Origin: Paenibacillus sp. UNC499MF
Lineage (GTDB): Bacteria; Bacillota; Bacilli; Paenibacillales; NBRC-103111
Reading direction: 5' to 3'
Assembly: GCF_900107975.1 (NCBI RefSeq)
Contig: NZ_FNVF01000015.1
Location: 1-64,000, forward strand
Length of the DNA stretch: 64,000 bases
Below the pieces are notes generated by a model. It had not been told where the DNA came from. It was given only the letters and a program-made list of their open reading frames with translations, and did no database searches. The position numbers were made by a program, and so were the translations under genes. This document shows positions 16,487 to 24,968 of this stretch, piece by piece (the stretch's first letter is position 1; every line of letters begins with the position of its first letter).

Positions 16487-17971
16487 TTATCGTCTTCCGT
16501 GCGTTTGAAAGGGGCCGTAATGGGACAAAAACCGTTGGTAAGCATCCTCCGGCACCGTCAGCATATCTGCCGTTTCCCCCATATGGACTCTAAGCGCGTC
16601 CAGCATCGAACCGATCCGGCCGTGTTGTTCGGGAAGAAAGGCAAGATTGCGCATCTCAAGCGGATCGGATTCCTGGTCGTAAAGCTCGATAAACAGTTCG
16701 TCTTTAAACATATCGACAATCAGTTTGTAAGAACCTTCAAGGACACACCGCTGAAAATTGCCCCGGGCGCCGTTGCCGTCAAACTGGATAAAGATCCGCT
16801 CGCGTTGAAGCCGGTCGACTTTTCCGCCTATCAGCGGCATTAATGAAATGCCGGATATGTTTTCCGGCGCCGCGATTTGAAGATAATCGCATATCGTCGG
16901 GAGGACATCGACTGCGCTGACGAGCGCGCTGCTGCCGGAGATCGCCGGAGAAAAGCTGCGCGGAAATTTGAAGAAAAGAGGAGTGCGGACCGCTTCCTCA
17001 TACATGCACATTTTCTGCCAAAGCCTGTGGGAGCCGAGCATCTCGCCGTGGTCGCTGGCAAAGACGATAAGCGTCTCGTCATAAATCCCCTCCCGCTTCA
17101 GCTGCGCGATCACCTCACCCACACAATGATCCAGCAGCGCCGTCAGACCCAGGTAGACGTTCCAAATACGCTTCCATTCCATGCGGGAATACGTGCTTCC
17201 GAGCATACCAGGCAAATTGTACAGCTGCAGGGGAGATTGATTGTCGCCCCATTCTCCGACATTGTCGGGCACTTCCGCATCTTGAATCATGGAATACCAC
17301 GGTTCGGGAATGTGAAAAGGCGGATGGGGGGAGACAAACATCGCCGTAAGCGCAAACGGCTTGCTCCTGTCGCGTTCCCGAATCGCGTGCAGGCAATCTT
17401 TCAGAATAAAGCCGTCATAAAAATAATCCAACTCTTCCTCGTAACGTCCGGTTGCCGGTATCGAATAATTCCGCTTGCGTGTGACGGCGCCATACACTTG
17501 CTCGGGGACAGGGCCTTGATAAGCTTTGCCGCCGGGCTTCGGCTTCCCCCGCTCTTTCAGAAACGCTTCGTACCGCTCTTCCAAAGGAAGCCAGCGCGTC
17601 TTGCTGCCGGCCTCATGCTCCGGCTTCACCTCCGCAAACAAATGCTGTTTGCCGGTATGCCAACTATCCCATTCGCTCTCCAGCAAATCATACCAGTGCG
17701 TATGATCTGAACGAACGCTGCCGTGTCGTCTCTCTTGTTCCGTCCACGCATTAATGAGCGAGCCAGTCACATTCGGATATTTGCCGGTTAAAAATGCGCC
17801 TCTGGCGGGAACGCATAACGGCGAGGCGCAGTAGGCTCTCGTGAAATCCACGCTTTCCGCACGCAGCCGGTTCAGATTTGGCGTGTGCCCTCCAATGGCA
17901 TCCCATCTCAATTGATCAGCCATTATGAGTACAACGTGTGGTTTACCGGGTTTACTGGGTTTACCGCTCAA
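16487..17971 (-). CDS. Sulfatase (cysteine-type)
   Basis: A 494-residue type I sulfatase. The core motif CVPAR within CASPLCVPARGAFLTGKYP near residue 52 contains the cysteine converted to formylglycine; ASDHGEMLGSH near 306 and IMADQLRWD near 16 supply metal ligands. No signal peptide is seen, so it acts inside the cell on imported sulfated oligosaccharides. Maturation needs an FGE or anaerobic SME enzyme, neither encoded in the window. The start appears to be TTG at 17971, with GAGGTG seven bases upstream. First gene of the GAG-type operon, divergent from the ROK regulator and behind a consensus promoter. Confidence 0.9.
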   Translation of the reverse strand: MSGKPSKPGKPHVVLIMADQLRWDAIGGHTPNLNRLRAESVDFTRAYCASPLCVPARGAFLTGKYPNVTGSLINAWTEQERRHGSVRSDHTHWYDLLESEWDSWHTGKQHLFAEVKPEHEAGSKTRWLPLEERYEAFLKERGKPKPGGKAYQGPVPEQVYGAVTRKRNYSIPATGRYEEELDYFYDGFILKDCLHAIRERDRSKPFALTAMFVSPHPPFHIPEPWYSMIQDAEVPDNVGEWGDNQSPLQLYNLPGMLGSTYSRMEWKRIWNVYLGLTALLDHCVGEVIAQLKREGIYDETLIVFASDHGEMLGSHRLWQKMCMYEEAVRTPLFFKFPRSFSPAISGSSALVSAVDVLPTICDYLQIAAPENISGISLMPLIGGKVDRLQRERIFIQFDGNGARGNFQRCVLEGSYKLIVDMFKDELFIELYDQESDPLEMRNLAFLPEQHGRIGSMLDALRVHMGETADMLTVPEDAYQRFLSHYGPFQTHGRR

Positions 17972-18009
17972 TCCTCCACACCTCTCTTCGACAATCGCAA
18001 TAATTTATA

Positions 18010-18040
18010 AACCATAATTCCTATTGTTTTACTATGGTAT
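18010..18040. promoter_or_regulatory. Candidate ROK operator
   Basis: ACCATA (18011-18016) and TATGGT (18033-18038) form an AT-rich inverted repeat with a 16-base spacer just downstream of the operon promoter. ROK repressors of the NagC/XylR type often bind such sites. Based on symmetry only. Confidence 0.4.
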
Positions 18041-18054
18041 TACGAATTAGACCC

Positions 18055-18083
18055 ATCATAAGCTCCTCCCATTCTTTTGTCAA
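18055..18083 (-). promoter_or_regulatory. Consensus promoter of the sulfatase-lyase operon
   Basis: TTGACA (18078-18083) and TATGAT (18055-18060) are 17 bases apart on the minus strand, a near-perfect sigma-A promoter. Such strength calls for a repressor, and the ROK gene is divergent from it. Confidence 0.8.
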
Positions 18084-18163
18084 CATTTAAACTAACTTTG
18101 GAATCTGCTATTATGGAATTAAACTTATTTTCTTTGCATGTTCGAACACGAAAGGAATGGCTT

Positions 18164-19369
18164 ATGGATACTATTCGCAAAGTTGTGGATCAAAAAGGGA
18201 GCAAATCGGCGATTATTCAATCCCTTCGCCTCTACGGTTCAATGTCCCGGATCGAATTGGCGCAGCGGACGGAATTAAGCCGGGCCACGATTTCGATGTC
18301 GATCCAGGAACTTATCGAGCTGGGCATTGCCCACGAAACCGAAACCCGGCAATCGACGGGAGGCAGACGCCCGACCGATGTCGAGCTGATGCCGAATACG
18401 CATCTGGTGCTGGGCGCCGACCTCAATCAGCATGGATGGATGCTGGGCGCTTTCGATTTGCTTGGCAGCACCGCGGACAGCAGGCACATCCCTCTAAGCC
18501 GGCTGACTCCGGAAGCCGCTTTTCGCGCATTGGTTGATGAATTGCCGTCATTTATTTCAAAACTTGACAAAAGTCCGATGCCTCTCCTCGGTATTTCCCT
18601 GCCTGGCATCGTTGATTCCAATCAAGGTGTTCTGCGGAGTTCGGCTGTGCTCGGATGGCAGGAGGTCGGGTGGGGCTCCCTTTTCGAACGGGAGCTCGGA
18701 TGGCCGACAACGCTCATTAACCGCAGCAGGGCCCGAGGATTAACGGAGTGCCGCTACGGCTCGGGAAAAGAGCACCGGCATATGATCTACATCGGGATCG
18801 ACGCCGGGATCGGCGCGGGCATCTATGTCGATCGCGAATTGATTCACGGCGCCATTGGCGGAGCCGGTGAGATCGGCCATACAACGGTGACCGACGGCGG
18901 GCCCCTCTGCCCTTGCGGCAACACGGGTTGCTTGCAAACCTTATCAGCCGCACAGGCGATCGAATTGGAAGCACGCAGACTGCTTCGTTCTGGCGCCGCT
19001 TCCTCCATGCAGCCGCAATCCGTCTCGGACCTGCAGCTACTGCGGGCCGAGCATGTTTGCGCCGCCGCTGAGCATGGCGATGAGCTGGCCGCGCAAATCA
19101 TCGAGAAAGCCGCGTCTTATTTGGGTACGGCCATGGCCAATCTGGTTAATTTGCTTAACCCCGAGTCCATCATTCTGGGCGGTCCTATCCCTAAAGACAG
19201 TTCTCTGTACGTGAAGACGGCGGAAAAGGTCATGCGGCAGCGGGCGATGAGCACGCTCTCATGGGATACCGAAGTGAAAGTCGGACAATTCAAGGAAATC
19301 GGCGGCGCGCTCGGCGCGGCAAACTTCATCCTGGACAAGCATTTGTCGTTCTCTTATCTGGCGCCCTAA
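18164..19369 (+). CDS. ROK-family transcriptional regulator (NagC/XylR-like)
   Basis: A 401-residue repressor. The winged-helix domain contains RIELAQRTELSRATISMSIQ (residues about 28-47); the ROK domain has the glycine-rich GIDAGIGAGIYVD and the zinc site CPCGNTGCLQT near 245. Sugar binding to the ROK domain normally releases DNA. The ATG at 18164 is preferred because AAGGA precedes it and a likely promoter (TTAAAC, then TATTAT near 18110) would lie inside the longer frame starting at 18077. Divergent from the sulfatase-lyase operon and convergent with the second sulfatase; it probably controls both. The inducer is likely a lyase product. Confidence 0.9.
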   Translation: MDTIRKVVDQKGSKSAIIQSLRLYGSMSRIELAQRTELSRATISMSIQELIELGIAHETETRQSTGGRRPTDVELMPNTHLVLGADLNQHGWMLGAFDLLGSTADSRHIPLSRLTPEAAFRALVDELPSFISKLDKSPMPLLGISLPGIVDSNQGVLRSSAVLGWQEVGWGSLFERELGWPTTLINRSRARGLTECRYGSGKEHRHMIYIGIDAGIGAGIYVDRELIHGAIGGAGEIGHTTVTDGGPLCPCGNTGCLQTLSAAQAIELEARRLLRSGAASSMQPQSVSDLQLLRAEHVCAAAEHGDELAAQIIEKAASYLGTAMANLVNLLNPESIILGGPIPKDSSLYVKTAEKVMRQRAMSTLSWDTEVKVGQFKEIGGALGAANFILDKHLSFSYLAP

Positions 19370-19370
19370 A

Positions 19371-19417
19371 CAATAAAACAGAAGGGCGCCAAAAAGCAGC
19401 GTCTCTCCTGTTTTCCG
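19371..19417. terminator. Bidirectional terminator between ROK gene and second sulfatase
   Basis: AAAACAG-AAG-GGCGC pairs with GCG-TCTCTC-CTGTTTT around a short A-rich loop. A and T runs on both sides allow it to serve both convergent genes. Confidence 0.7.
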
Positions 19418-19418
19418 G

Positions 19419-20852
19419 TTAGCGGCCGGCGTATAATCTTTCGAATGCATCGGCCGACTTATGATCGCCATGTCCGCGCAATGTGCTTATCCATCCGTCC
19501 AGCGTGACATATTTCCAAGGCCCGGTTTCAATCACTTTTTGCAGAGGATCGGTGAAATGTCCGTGCCTGTTTGCCTGCCGCCGCTTCCATTCTTGAAGCC
19601 GCCGGTCCATTTCCTGAACAATTTCGGGGTATTGTCCGGCCACATTGTTTGTTTGATAGGGATCATTCTCCATATTGTACAGGCTGACCGGTTCGAAGTT
19701 GTATAACCCGGAATGATAGGTCCGGATAAAATACCAGACAGAGTCGCGGACAGCCCGCTGGCATGTGTAGAGGGCATGGTCCATGATCAGGTATTCGCGC
19801 CCCTGCCAAGGTTCGTCACGCAGTGCCCGTAAAAATGATTCACCGTCCCAGCCGGAAGGAACCGTAAGTCCTGTCAGTTCTGTCAAGGTAGCTATGACGT
19901 CAACATTGTAAACAAGCCCGTCCAGAACCGTTCCGGGTTTTGTGATGCCCGGCGCTTTTATAATCAAGGGAAGGTGGTGCACGGATTCCGTCGCACTGGC
20001 ATGTTCGGCGTAAATGCCGTGTTCGCCCATCGACTCCCCGTGATCGGCGCTGACGATAAAACAAACGTCATCTTCAATACCCAGTTCCCGCATCGTTTCC
20101 ATAATCTCGCCTACATGATGATCCATATAGCTGATGCCGCCGTCATAACCGTTCAGCAAATGGACGAAGTCTTCCCTGTTCGCAATTTTCCCTGGCATCG
20201 TACCGGGAAACGAAGCGTCCGTATGTAAATAGACGGCCGAATGAGGGAACCTGTCTGCTTGATGCGCGGCAATCCGCTCTTCCGACGGGTACGCTTTCGC
20301 CTTGCTTCCCTCCCACTGAGCGGCATAGGACTCGGGATACGTGTACAGTGTATGCGGGTCCCAATACTGCACATGAAGAAAGTAGTTCTCTTCCTTCCCA
20401 TGGAGTTTCAGCCAAGGAATGACGGCCGCATTAACTTCGTCGGCATCTTCGTTGCCTTCCTTCAGCGTGTGGGTATGTACCTCATTCCAGCCTGCAAAGT
20501 ACCACCAGGCATGATGGCGGTCGCCGAACGAGGAGAAAGTAACCGTTTTATAGCCGGCATCCCGCAATCTGCGCGTAAAAAAGGCATACGGCTCGCTGTG
20601 GCTCTCACCTTCCGGATAGTAAAAATCATATCCGGGTCCCCAATGTGTAAGCGCACCATGGTTGATCCCGAATCGTCCGCTTATAAAGCTTGCCCTTGAA
20701 GGCACGCAGGGGGACGAGGCGCAGTAGCAGTGATTGAACCGCGCGCCTTGTGCGGCGATCGCATCGATATTCGGCGTCGTATTGCGATTGTACCCGTAAC
20801 ATCCCATATGATCGGGCCGGAGCGAATCGATATCCAGATAAATAATACGCAC
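19419..20852 (-). CDS. Second sulfatase (cysteine-type)
   Basis: A 477-residue type I sulfatase. Motifs: YLDIDSLRPDHMGCYGY at the head (metal-binding Asp pair), CVPSR in CASSPCVPSRASFISGRFG near residue 48, and SADHGESMGEHG near 271. No signal peptide, so cytoplasmic. Its sequence differs enough from the sulfatase at 16487-17971 to suggest a different sulfate position on the sugar. The start is GTG at 20852 with GAGGTG five bases before it. It has its own promoter (20917-20945) and is convergent with the ROK gene. Confidence 0.9.
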   Translation of the reverse strand: MRIIYLDIDSLRPDHMGCYGYNRNTTPNIDAIAAQGARFNHCYCASSPCVPSRASFISGRFGINHGALTHWGPGYDFYYPEGESHSEPYAFFTRRLRDAGYKTVTFSSFGDRHHAWWYFAGWNEVHTHTLKEGNEDADEVNAAVIPWLKLHGKEENYFLHVQYWDPHTLYTYPESYAAQWEGSKAKAYPSEERIAAHQADRFPHSAVYLHTDASFPGTMPGKIANREDFVHLLNGYDGGISYMDHHVGEIMETMRELGIEDDVCFIVSADHGESMGEHGIYAEHASATESVHHLPLIIKAPGITKPGTVLDGLVYNVDVIATLTELTGLTVPSGWDGESFLRALRDEPWQGREYLIMDHALYTCQRAVRDSVWYFIRTYHSGLYNFEPVSLYNMENDPYQTNNVAGQYPEIVQEMDRRLQEWKRRQANRHGHFTDPLQKVIETGPWKYVTLDGWISTLRGHGDHKSADAFERLYAGR

Positions 20853-20916
20853 AGCTTCACCTCAAGTCGTCATTATTTATTAATCACATAGGAAAAGATG
20901 GATTAATTCGTTGACA

Positions 20917-20945
20917 ATCATATCGCATAACCAATTATTTTACAA
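20917..20945 (-). promoter_or_regulatory. Promoter of the second sulfatase
   Basis: TTGTAA (20940-20945) and TATGAT (20917-20922) with a 17-base spacer on the minus strand, about 65 bases before the GTG start. Confidence 0.55.
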
Positions 20946-21021
20946 TATTGTGCTTTACTAGAATCTGATTTTATTAAATCAGGCAGGAAATCCGTTCTGT
21001 TAAAGTCATACACAAGTAGAT

Positions 21022-21050
21022 AAAAAAACCACTCCTGATTATGGAGTGGC
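21022..21050 (-). terminator. Terminator after the collagen-like gene
   Basis: CCACTCC and GGAGTGG arms (21029-21035, 21043-21049) are followed on the minus strand by seven U residues. It lies about 120 bases past the collagen-like stop codon. Apart from this hairpin and the sulfatase promoter, 20853-21171 shows nothing recognisable. Confidence 0.8.
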
Positions 21051-21171
21051 TTCTTCAATGCGATTTCTCTATAAGGAGAAAATTTTCCCCAAGTAATTTT
21101 ACCGCAAAATTATCGAGGGTGGACTGAATTTGATTTTGGAATTTTATCGAAAATATGATATCCCTTTCTCA

Positions 21172-22206
21172 CTAGGCAATCTGCGTAATAACCAGGTGCG
21201 CGGAAACAGGCCTTGTTCCCCCAGCTAATGGAGTGATTGTGAGTGCCGCGGCATTGCCGGCAGGATTTCGAACGGTGACGACTGAATTGATGACCGTTGT
21301 TTGAACAAGAGCTATTCCTAGTATTTGAGAAGTACCTGTTGCACGCCCGACCACCGTATAAGCCAGATCAGCGCCATTGAGCGTCAATATGAGTTGACCC
21401 GGTTCGTTCACACCTACCTGAAACAAAACCTGATAAGTACCGATATTGGCCAAGTTAAATGAGCTCGCATTTACACGGGTAATTTGAGTCCCGCTGATTG
21501 GTCCGTCTTGCGGAAAACTTACATCCGTGTCGGGAGCAACAGTTGCTGCATTATCGGGAGGCATCAAGGCAAAAAAGTCTGCAAAGCCTATTACTCCACT
21601 TGCCGGTCCGGCCGGGCCTGCTGGTCCCGCTGGACCCGTCGCCCCTGCTGGTCCCGGTGGTCCTGCCAAGCCCGCTGCGCCAATTGCTCCTGCAATTCCC
21701 GCAATTCCTTGAGGGCCTAATGCTCCTACAAGTCCTTGGGGGCCTATTGCACCAATTGCTCCCGCTAGTCCTGCGAGTCCCTGGGGTCCAAGTGCTCCCG
21801 CAAGTCCTTGGGGACCAAGTGCGCCAATCGCTCCTACAATACCTGCAATTCCTTGGGGCCCTAGTGCTCCTGCAATTCCTTGGGGTCCAAGTGCGCCAAT
21901 CGCTCCTACCAGACCTGCAAGTCCCTGAGGTCCGAGTGCTCCTGCAATTCCTTGGGGTCCGAGTGCGCCAATCGCTCCTACAATACCTGCAAGTCCCTGA
22001 GGTCCGAGTGCTCCTGCAACTCCTTGGGGTCCGGCTTCTGCAATTGCTCCCGCGAGTCCTTGAAGTAATTGCTGTCCTGTAAGTCGACGATTTCTAATTA
22101 TAATTTTTTTAATGATTCGAATATGACATTTCTTTCTTTTTCTTTTCGGAGGGCAAACAATGACGGTTTTCTTTTTGCAGCGCTTTTTTCTTTCCGGACA
22201 ACTCAA
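21172..22206 (-). CDS. Collagen-like repeat protein with BclA-type C-terminal domain
   Basis: About 344 residues. A very basic head (KKRCKKKTVIVCPPKRKRKK) precedes a Gly-X-Y region of roughly 50 triplets, built mainly from a 24-residue unit (GPQ GxA GAL GPQ GxA Gxx GAI GAL) repeated about five times and ending in canonical GPPGPAGATGPAGPAGP. The last 135 residues (from VIGFADFFALMPPDNAATV) resemble the jelly-roll trimerisation domain of Bacillus exosporium protein BclA. A surface filament of spores or cells is likely. A TTG start at 22206 with GGGAGG 8 bases upstream is favoured over the unsupported ATG at 22263. No LPXTG anchor or signal peptide is visible. Confidence 0.85.
   Translation of the reverse strand: MSCPERKKRCKKKTVIVCPPKRKRKKCHIRIIKKIIIRNRRLTGQQLLQGLAGAIAEAGPQGVAGALGPQGLAGIVGAIGALGPQGIAGALGPQGLAGLVGAIGALGPQGIAGALGPQGIAGIVGAIGALGPQGLAGALGPQGLAGLAGAIGAIGPQGLVGALGPQGIAGIAGAIGAAGLAGPPGPAGATGPAGPAGPAGPASGVIGFADFFALMPPDNAATVAPDTDVSFPQDGPISGTQITRVNASSFNLANIGTYQVLFQVGVNEPGQLILTLNGADLAYTVVGRATGTSQILGIALVQTTVINSVVTVRNPAGNAAALTITPLAGGTRPVSAHLVITQIA
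21690..22060 (-). repeat. Tandem 72-bp coding repeats (collagen region)
   Basis: About five imperfect copies of a 72-base unit encode the 24-residue Gly-X-Y block. Variation is mostly at Ile/Leu/Val codons, so copy number could change by slippage or recombination. Confidence 0.8.
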
Positions 22207-22452
22207 CAACGACACCTCCCTATAAAGATGGTACAGTGTACGTGAGTCGTTTGTTTTAGTCATGGACTAATAGCTTGGTATTGGCTAGACTATAAACTAT
22301 TTTTAGAATATTGGGTTGTGATAGTAGGATTCTAGAACACAAATTTCTGCACACATTTAGTTGTGGCCGATTTTAACAAGCCTAGAGGATCGATAATGAA
22401 TATATAACAGCCGAAGCATACATCTCATATCAACACGGCTCTGCCGCCCATT

Positions 22453-23316
22453 TTATAAATAATCACCGAACAGCTCCGATACGATTTCCTCATTTAGCTT
22501 TAACGAACCCTGCCAGCCTGCCCAAGGCATTTCCATATCCGAGCGTCCTCTCGTGTTTTTCAATTGACTTTCACAAGAGGCGATATCTCCAAAATCCGTC
22601 CATGAACTAGGACCCAATGTTAAAAATGAATTCGGAATTACCCCAACTCGGGCCAGGGAATCCAATATCCCCCGCTTGGTATACTTGTCGCCGCTTAAAA
22701 TTTTGGAGGCTATCAAACGTTTTTCAAATTGGCCCGGTGTTTCATCCTCAGGGGCGGTCCGGAGCAAACCCAATAATTCAGAAAAGGTTTGGATATCTTG
22801 CTCTGTCGGTTGTACAACAGGCGCGTCCAATAGATGTTTCAGATTGAGGTACGCGTAATGGGGCTGGGATGAATAAGCATTCCCAATATAGAGACAGTAT
22901 TGAAAGTAAGCGTCATTTTCAAACCACGGCTTGTCCATTCCCTGACAAACCCAGCAGCATACAAATTGTGCCCGCTCCTCATAAGTATGCATGGCCAGCG
23001 TATTTAATTTGTGCCAAGCGGATAAAACGGAACGCCCTCGGGAATAACTTCCGCCCACCCCGGCGACGAAATTATCTATACATCTTTTTTTGCTGAGAGC
23101 AGGATTGTCTTTCAAGGAGAGAAGCTTTTGCAAACTATCACGATGATCGGCGAAATGTACGATTTCATTGGCTCTCCATCCGTGTTGTTCCAACAATTCA
23201 CGTTCTTTTTCAAGGAGTGTATGTTCAGAATAAACGGAAACCGAACGTTCGCGGTCATATTCGGAGTTGTCGTAGCGATATAGCTTTTTGAGTACACGCA
23301 TGATCTGGGGAGTCAT
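22453..23316 (-). CDS. Protein of unknown function (287 residues)
   Basis: I do not recognise this protein. It is soluble-looking with no signal peptide or membrane helix. Features visible are charged helices near the N-terminus (LLEKERELLEQHGW), an aromatic- and cysteine-containing middle (QFVCCWVCQGMDKPWFENDA) and a tryptophan-rich end (MEMPWAGWQGSLKLNEEIVSELF). The ATG at 23316 has AAAGGA eight bases upstream and is preferred to the ATG at 23325. It stands alone between the collagen-like gene and the terminator of the glycosyltransferase operon, so context gives no role. Confidence 0.6.
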   Translation of the reverse strand: MTPQIMRVLKKLYRYDNSEYDRERSVSVYSEHTLLEKERELLEQHGWRANEIVHFADHRDSLQKLLSLKDNPALSKKRCIDNFVAGVGGSYSRGRSVLSAWHKLNTLAMHTYEERAQFVCCWVCQGMDKPWFENDAYFQYCLYIGNAYSSQPHYAYLNLKHLLDAPVVQPTEQDIQTFSELLGLLRTAPEDETPGQFEKRLIASKILSGDKYTKRGILDSLARVGVIPNSFLTLGPSSWTDFGDIASCESQLKNTRGRSDMEMPWAGWQGSLKLNEEIVSELFGDYL

Positions 23317-23420
23317 AACATTCATCCTTTCGCTGTGCTTTCTATCAGGTACGGTGTTCCGTTTTCTCTTCCTATCGCTCTTTCAAATTACAATAGCACG
23401 GGATGGTATTTTTTCCAAGG

Positions 23421-23448
23421 TAAAAAGCCCGCAATCTATATGCAGGCT
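23421..23448 (-). terminator. Terminator of the KS/glycosyltransferase operon
   Basis: On the minus strand AGCCTGCA and TGCGGGCT pair with one mismatch around a 7-base loop, followed by UUUUUA. It lies about 45 bases beyond the last gene of the operon. Confidence 0.7.
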
Positions 23449-23491
23449 CTATTAATATTGAGGGAAGGACCGGTTAAGTCTCGGCAAACCC

Positions 23492-24955
23492 TTACGATAT
23501 GGGACCGCTCCCTTTTTCCCGTCTGATCCGTTCCAGCAAATCGCGTAGCTCTTCCTCCCCGCACCAGAAAAGCGGCTCCATCACATGCCGGATCCTTGGG
23601 CTTCTGACTAAATCGAACGGAAGAAACGCCGGGGCAGCCGCAGTCTGCTCGTGAAGGGCTTCTTCCATCTGTATGGGCTGACTTGTCTTATTCGGGGCAA
23701 GCAGAGTTTTTTCCGGTATATAGGTTCCCGCTGTCAAAAGAAGAATGACTTCCCCGGATATCCGGGTTAGTTCTCTAAGCAGCTTGACTCGCACCACAGG
23801 ATGGAGCACCCGGATCATATCTGTCACGATACAAAGCTCGAACGTCTTATCCGGCAGGTAACTCCGCAGCCCCAGCGAGTATTCGACTACCCGGGAAGGA
23901 AACTCTGCGCGGAACCGTTTAAGCGTAGGCCGGTTATGAACATAGATATGCGAGACATCCAGGCGTTTCACCAGCTCAGGATCATCGGCTCCGATCAGCA
24001 GCGTACGGGATGATAAGGCGGTGCGGGCAGAGACCTTATCCAGCTTTTCGGCTGAATAGGCCGTAAGCTTGGGCAGCTGGAGCGTATTCATTTTTTCAAT
24101 AAATGCACCATAAAAATGTCCTTGATACTCGGGAAACAACTCCGTTTCCAGCTCCTTGAACTTGGTGTGCATCTGTAGACGGTTCTGGTAGTCCGAAAAC
24201 GCCTGCCGGTCGCCGGAAGAAACGGTCCCGTGCGGATAGTGGATCGCGTATGCTTGGCGGTCCGAGCGAAAATTCATGCCTTCCCGGTGCAGCCGGTACG
24301 CGAAGTCAATATCCTCCACCCCCCAGCCCTTGTAGGATTCATCGAATCCTCCTATAGCCAGTGCCGTTCGGGCCGGAACGGTAATCGCTCCCGAATAACC
24401 CAATTCCCACGGAAGCGCAAGCTGCTGTATATCGTCCCGCATATACAAGAAGAACGGCTCTCTGCGGTCTTTCCAAGCGGGAAGCTTGCTGAGCTTTGCG
24501 GCGATTTCTCCGATATTGTCCGGTGTAATCCCCTCCACGACAGAAATGTCCGTTTCAGCCGGGTCCAGATCAATCCCGTACATGTTGTGAAGGGTTACGG
24601 TGTCCGGCGATTTCTCGTAAAGCGTGAAAATCCGGCTCACGAAATTTGGAGGCACCAGCATCCCCGCATCCAGAAAACAAACGTATTCTCCGGCAGCTTC
24701 CCGGAGTCCCGTGTTTCTGGCGCAGGACCTTCCGGAATGCTCGTCACGCGGCCGGTACATATACCGCAGCTTAGGTAAGGCGGGACGAATCCGTTCGATA
24801 TAACGAGAGGTTCCGTCGGAGGAGCCGTCGTCCACAACGATAATCTCCGCTTGTTCCGACTGAAACCACTGCGCATCCTGCCGGGCCAGGAACTGCAAGC
24901 CTTTATACAGAAGAGGACCACAGTTATATGCCGGTATTACGATCGAGAGTTTCAA
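23492..24955 (-). CDS. GT2-family glycosyltransferase with extra C-terminal domain
   Basis: 487 residues. The GT-A domain (about 1-270) has SIVIPAYNCGPLL, the nucleotide-sugar motif VVDDGSSDGTSRYI, CFLDAGMLVPPNF in place of a plain DxD, and the acceptor-side motif WGVEDIDFAYRL. The C-terminal 200 residues contain HIYVHNRPTLKRF and FELCIVTDMIRVLHP, a Rossmann-like fold of unknown role. The gene at 33357-34823 has the same two-part layout, so these are paralogues closing each end of one operon. The start is a TTG at 24955 preceded by GAGG. It lies 13 bases after the ABC permease. Probably transfers a sugar to the product of the KS system or to a carrier. Confidence 0.85.
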   Translation of the reverse strand: MKLSIVIPAYNCGPLLYKGLQFLARQDAQWFQSEQAEIIVVDDGSSDGTSRYIERIRPALPKLRYMYRPRDEHSGRSCARNTGLREAAGEYVCFLDAGMLVPPNFVSRIFTLYEKSPDTVTLHNMYGIDLDPAETDISVVEGITPDNIGEIAAKLSKLPAWKDRREPFFLYMRDDIQQLALPWELGYSGAITVPARTALAIGGFDESYKGWGVEDIDFAYRLHREGMNFRSDRQAYAIHYPHGTVSSGDRQAFSDYQNRLQMHTKFKELETELFPEYQGHFYGAFIEKMNTLQLPKLTAYSAEKLDKVSARTALSSRTLLIGADDPELVKRLDVSHIYVHNRPTLKRFRAEFPSRVVEYSLGLRSYLPDKTFELCIVTDMIRVLHPVVRVKLLRELTRISGEVILLLTAGTYIPEKTLLAPNKTSQPIQMEEALHEQTAAAPAFLPFDLVRSPRIRHVMEPLFWCGEEELRDLLERIRREKGSGPIS

Positions 24956-24968
24956 CCTTCCTCACCTC

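Noticed and set aside
21690-22060. Regular repeats that could suggest a CRISPR array
   Set aside because: Repeats are 72 bases with no unique spacers and keep the Gly-X-Y frame; no cas genes are present.
21498-22082. 194-residue plus-strand ORF rich in Leu, Pro and Val
   Set aside because: It is the antisense shadow of the Gly-X-Y coding repeats; composition follows from the reverse complement of GGN codons, and there is no ribosome-binding site.
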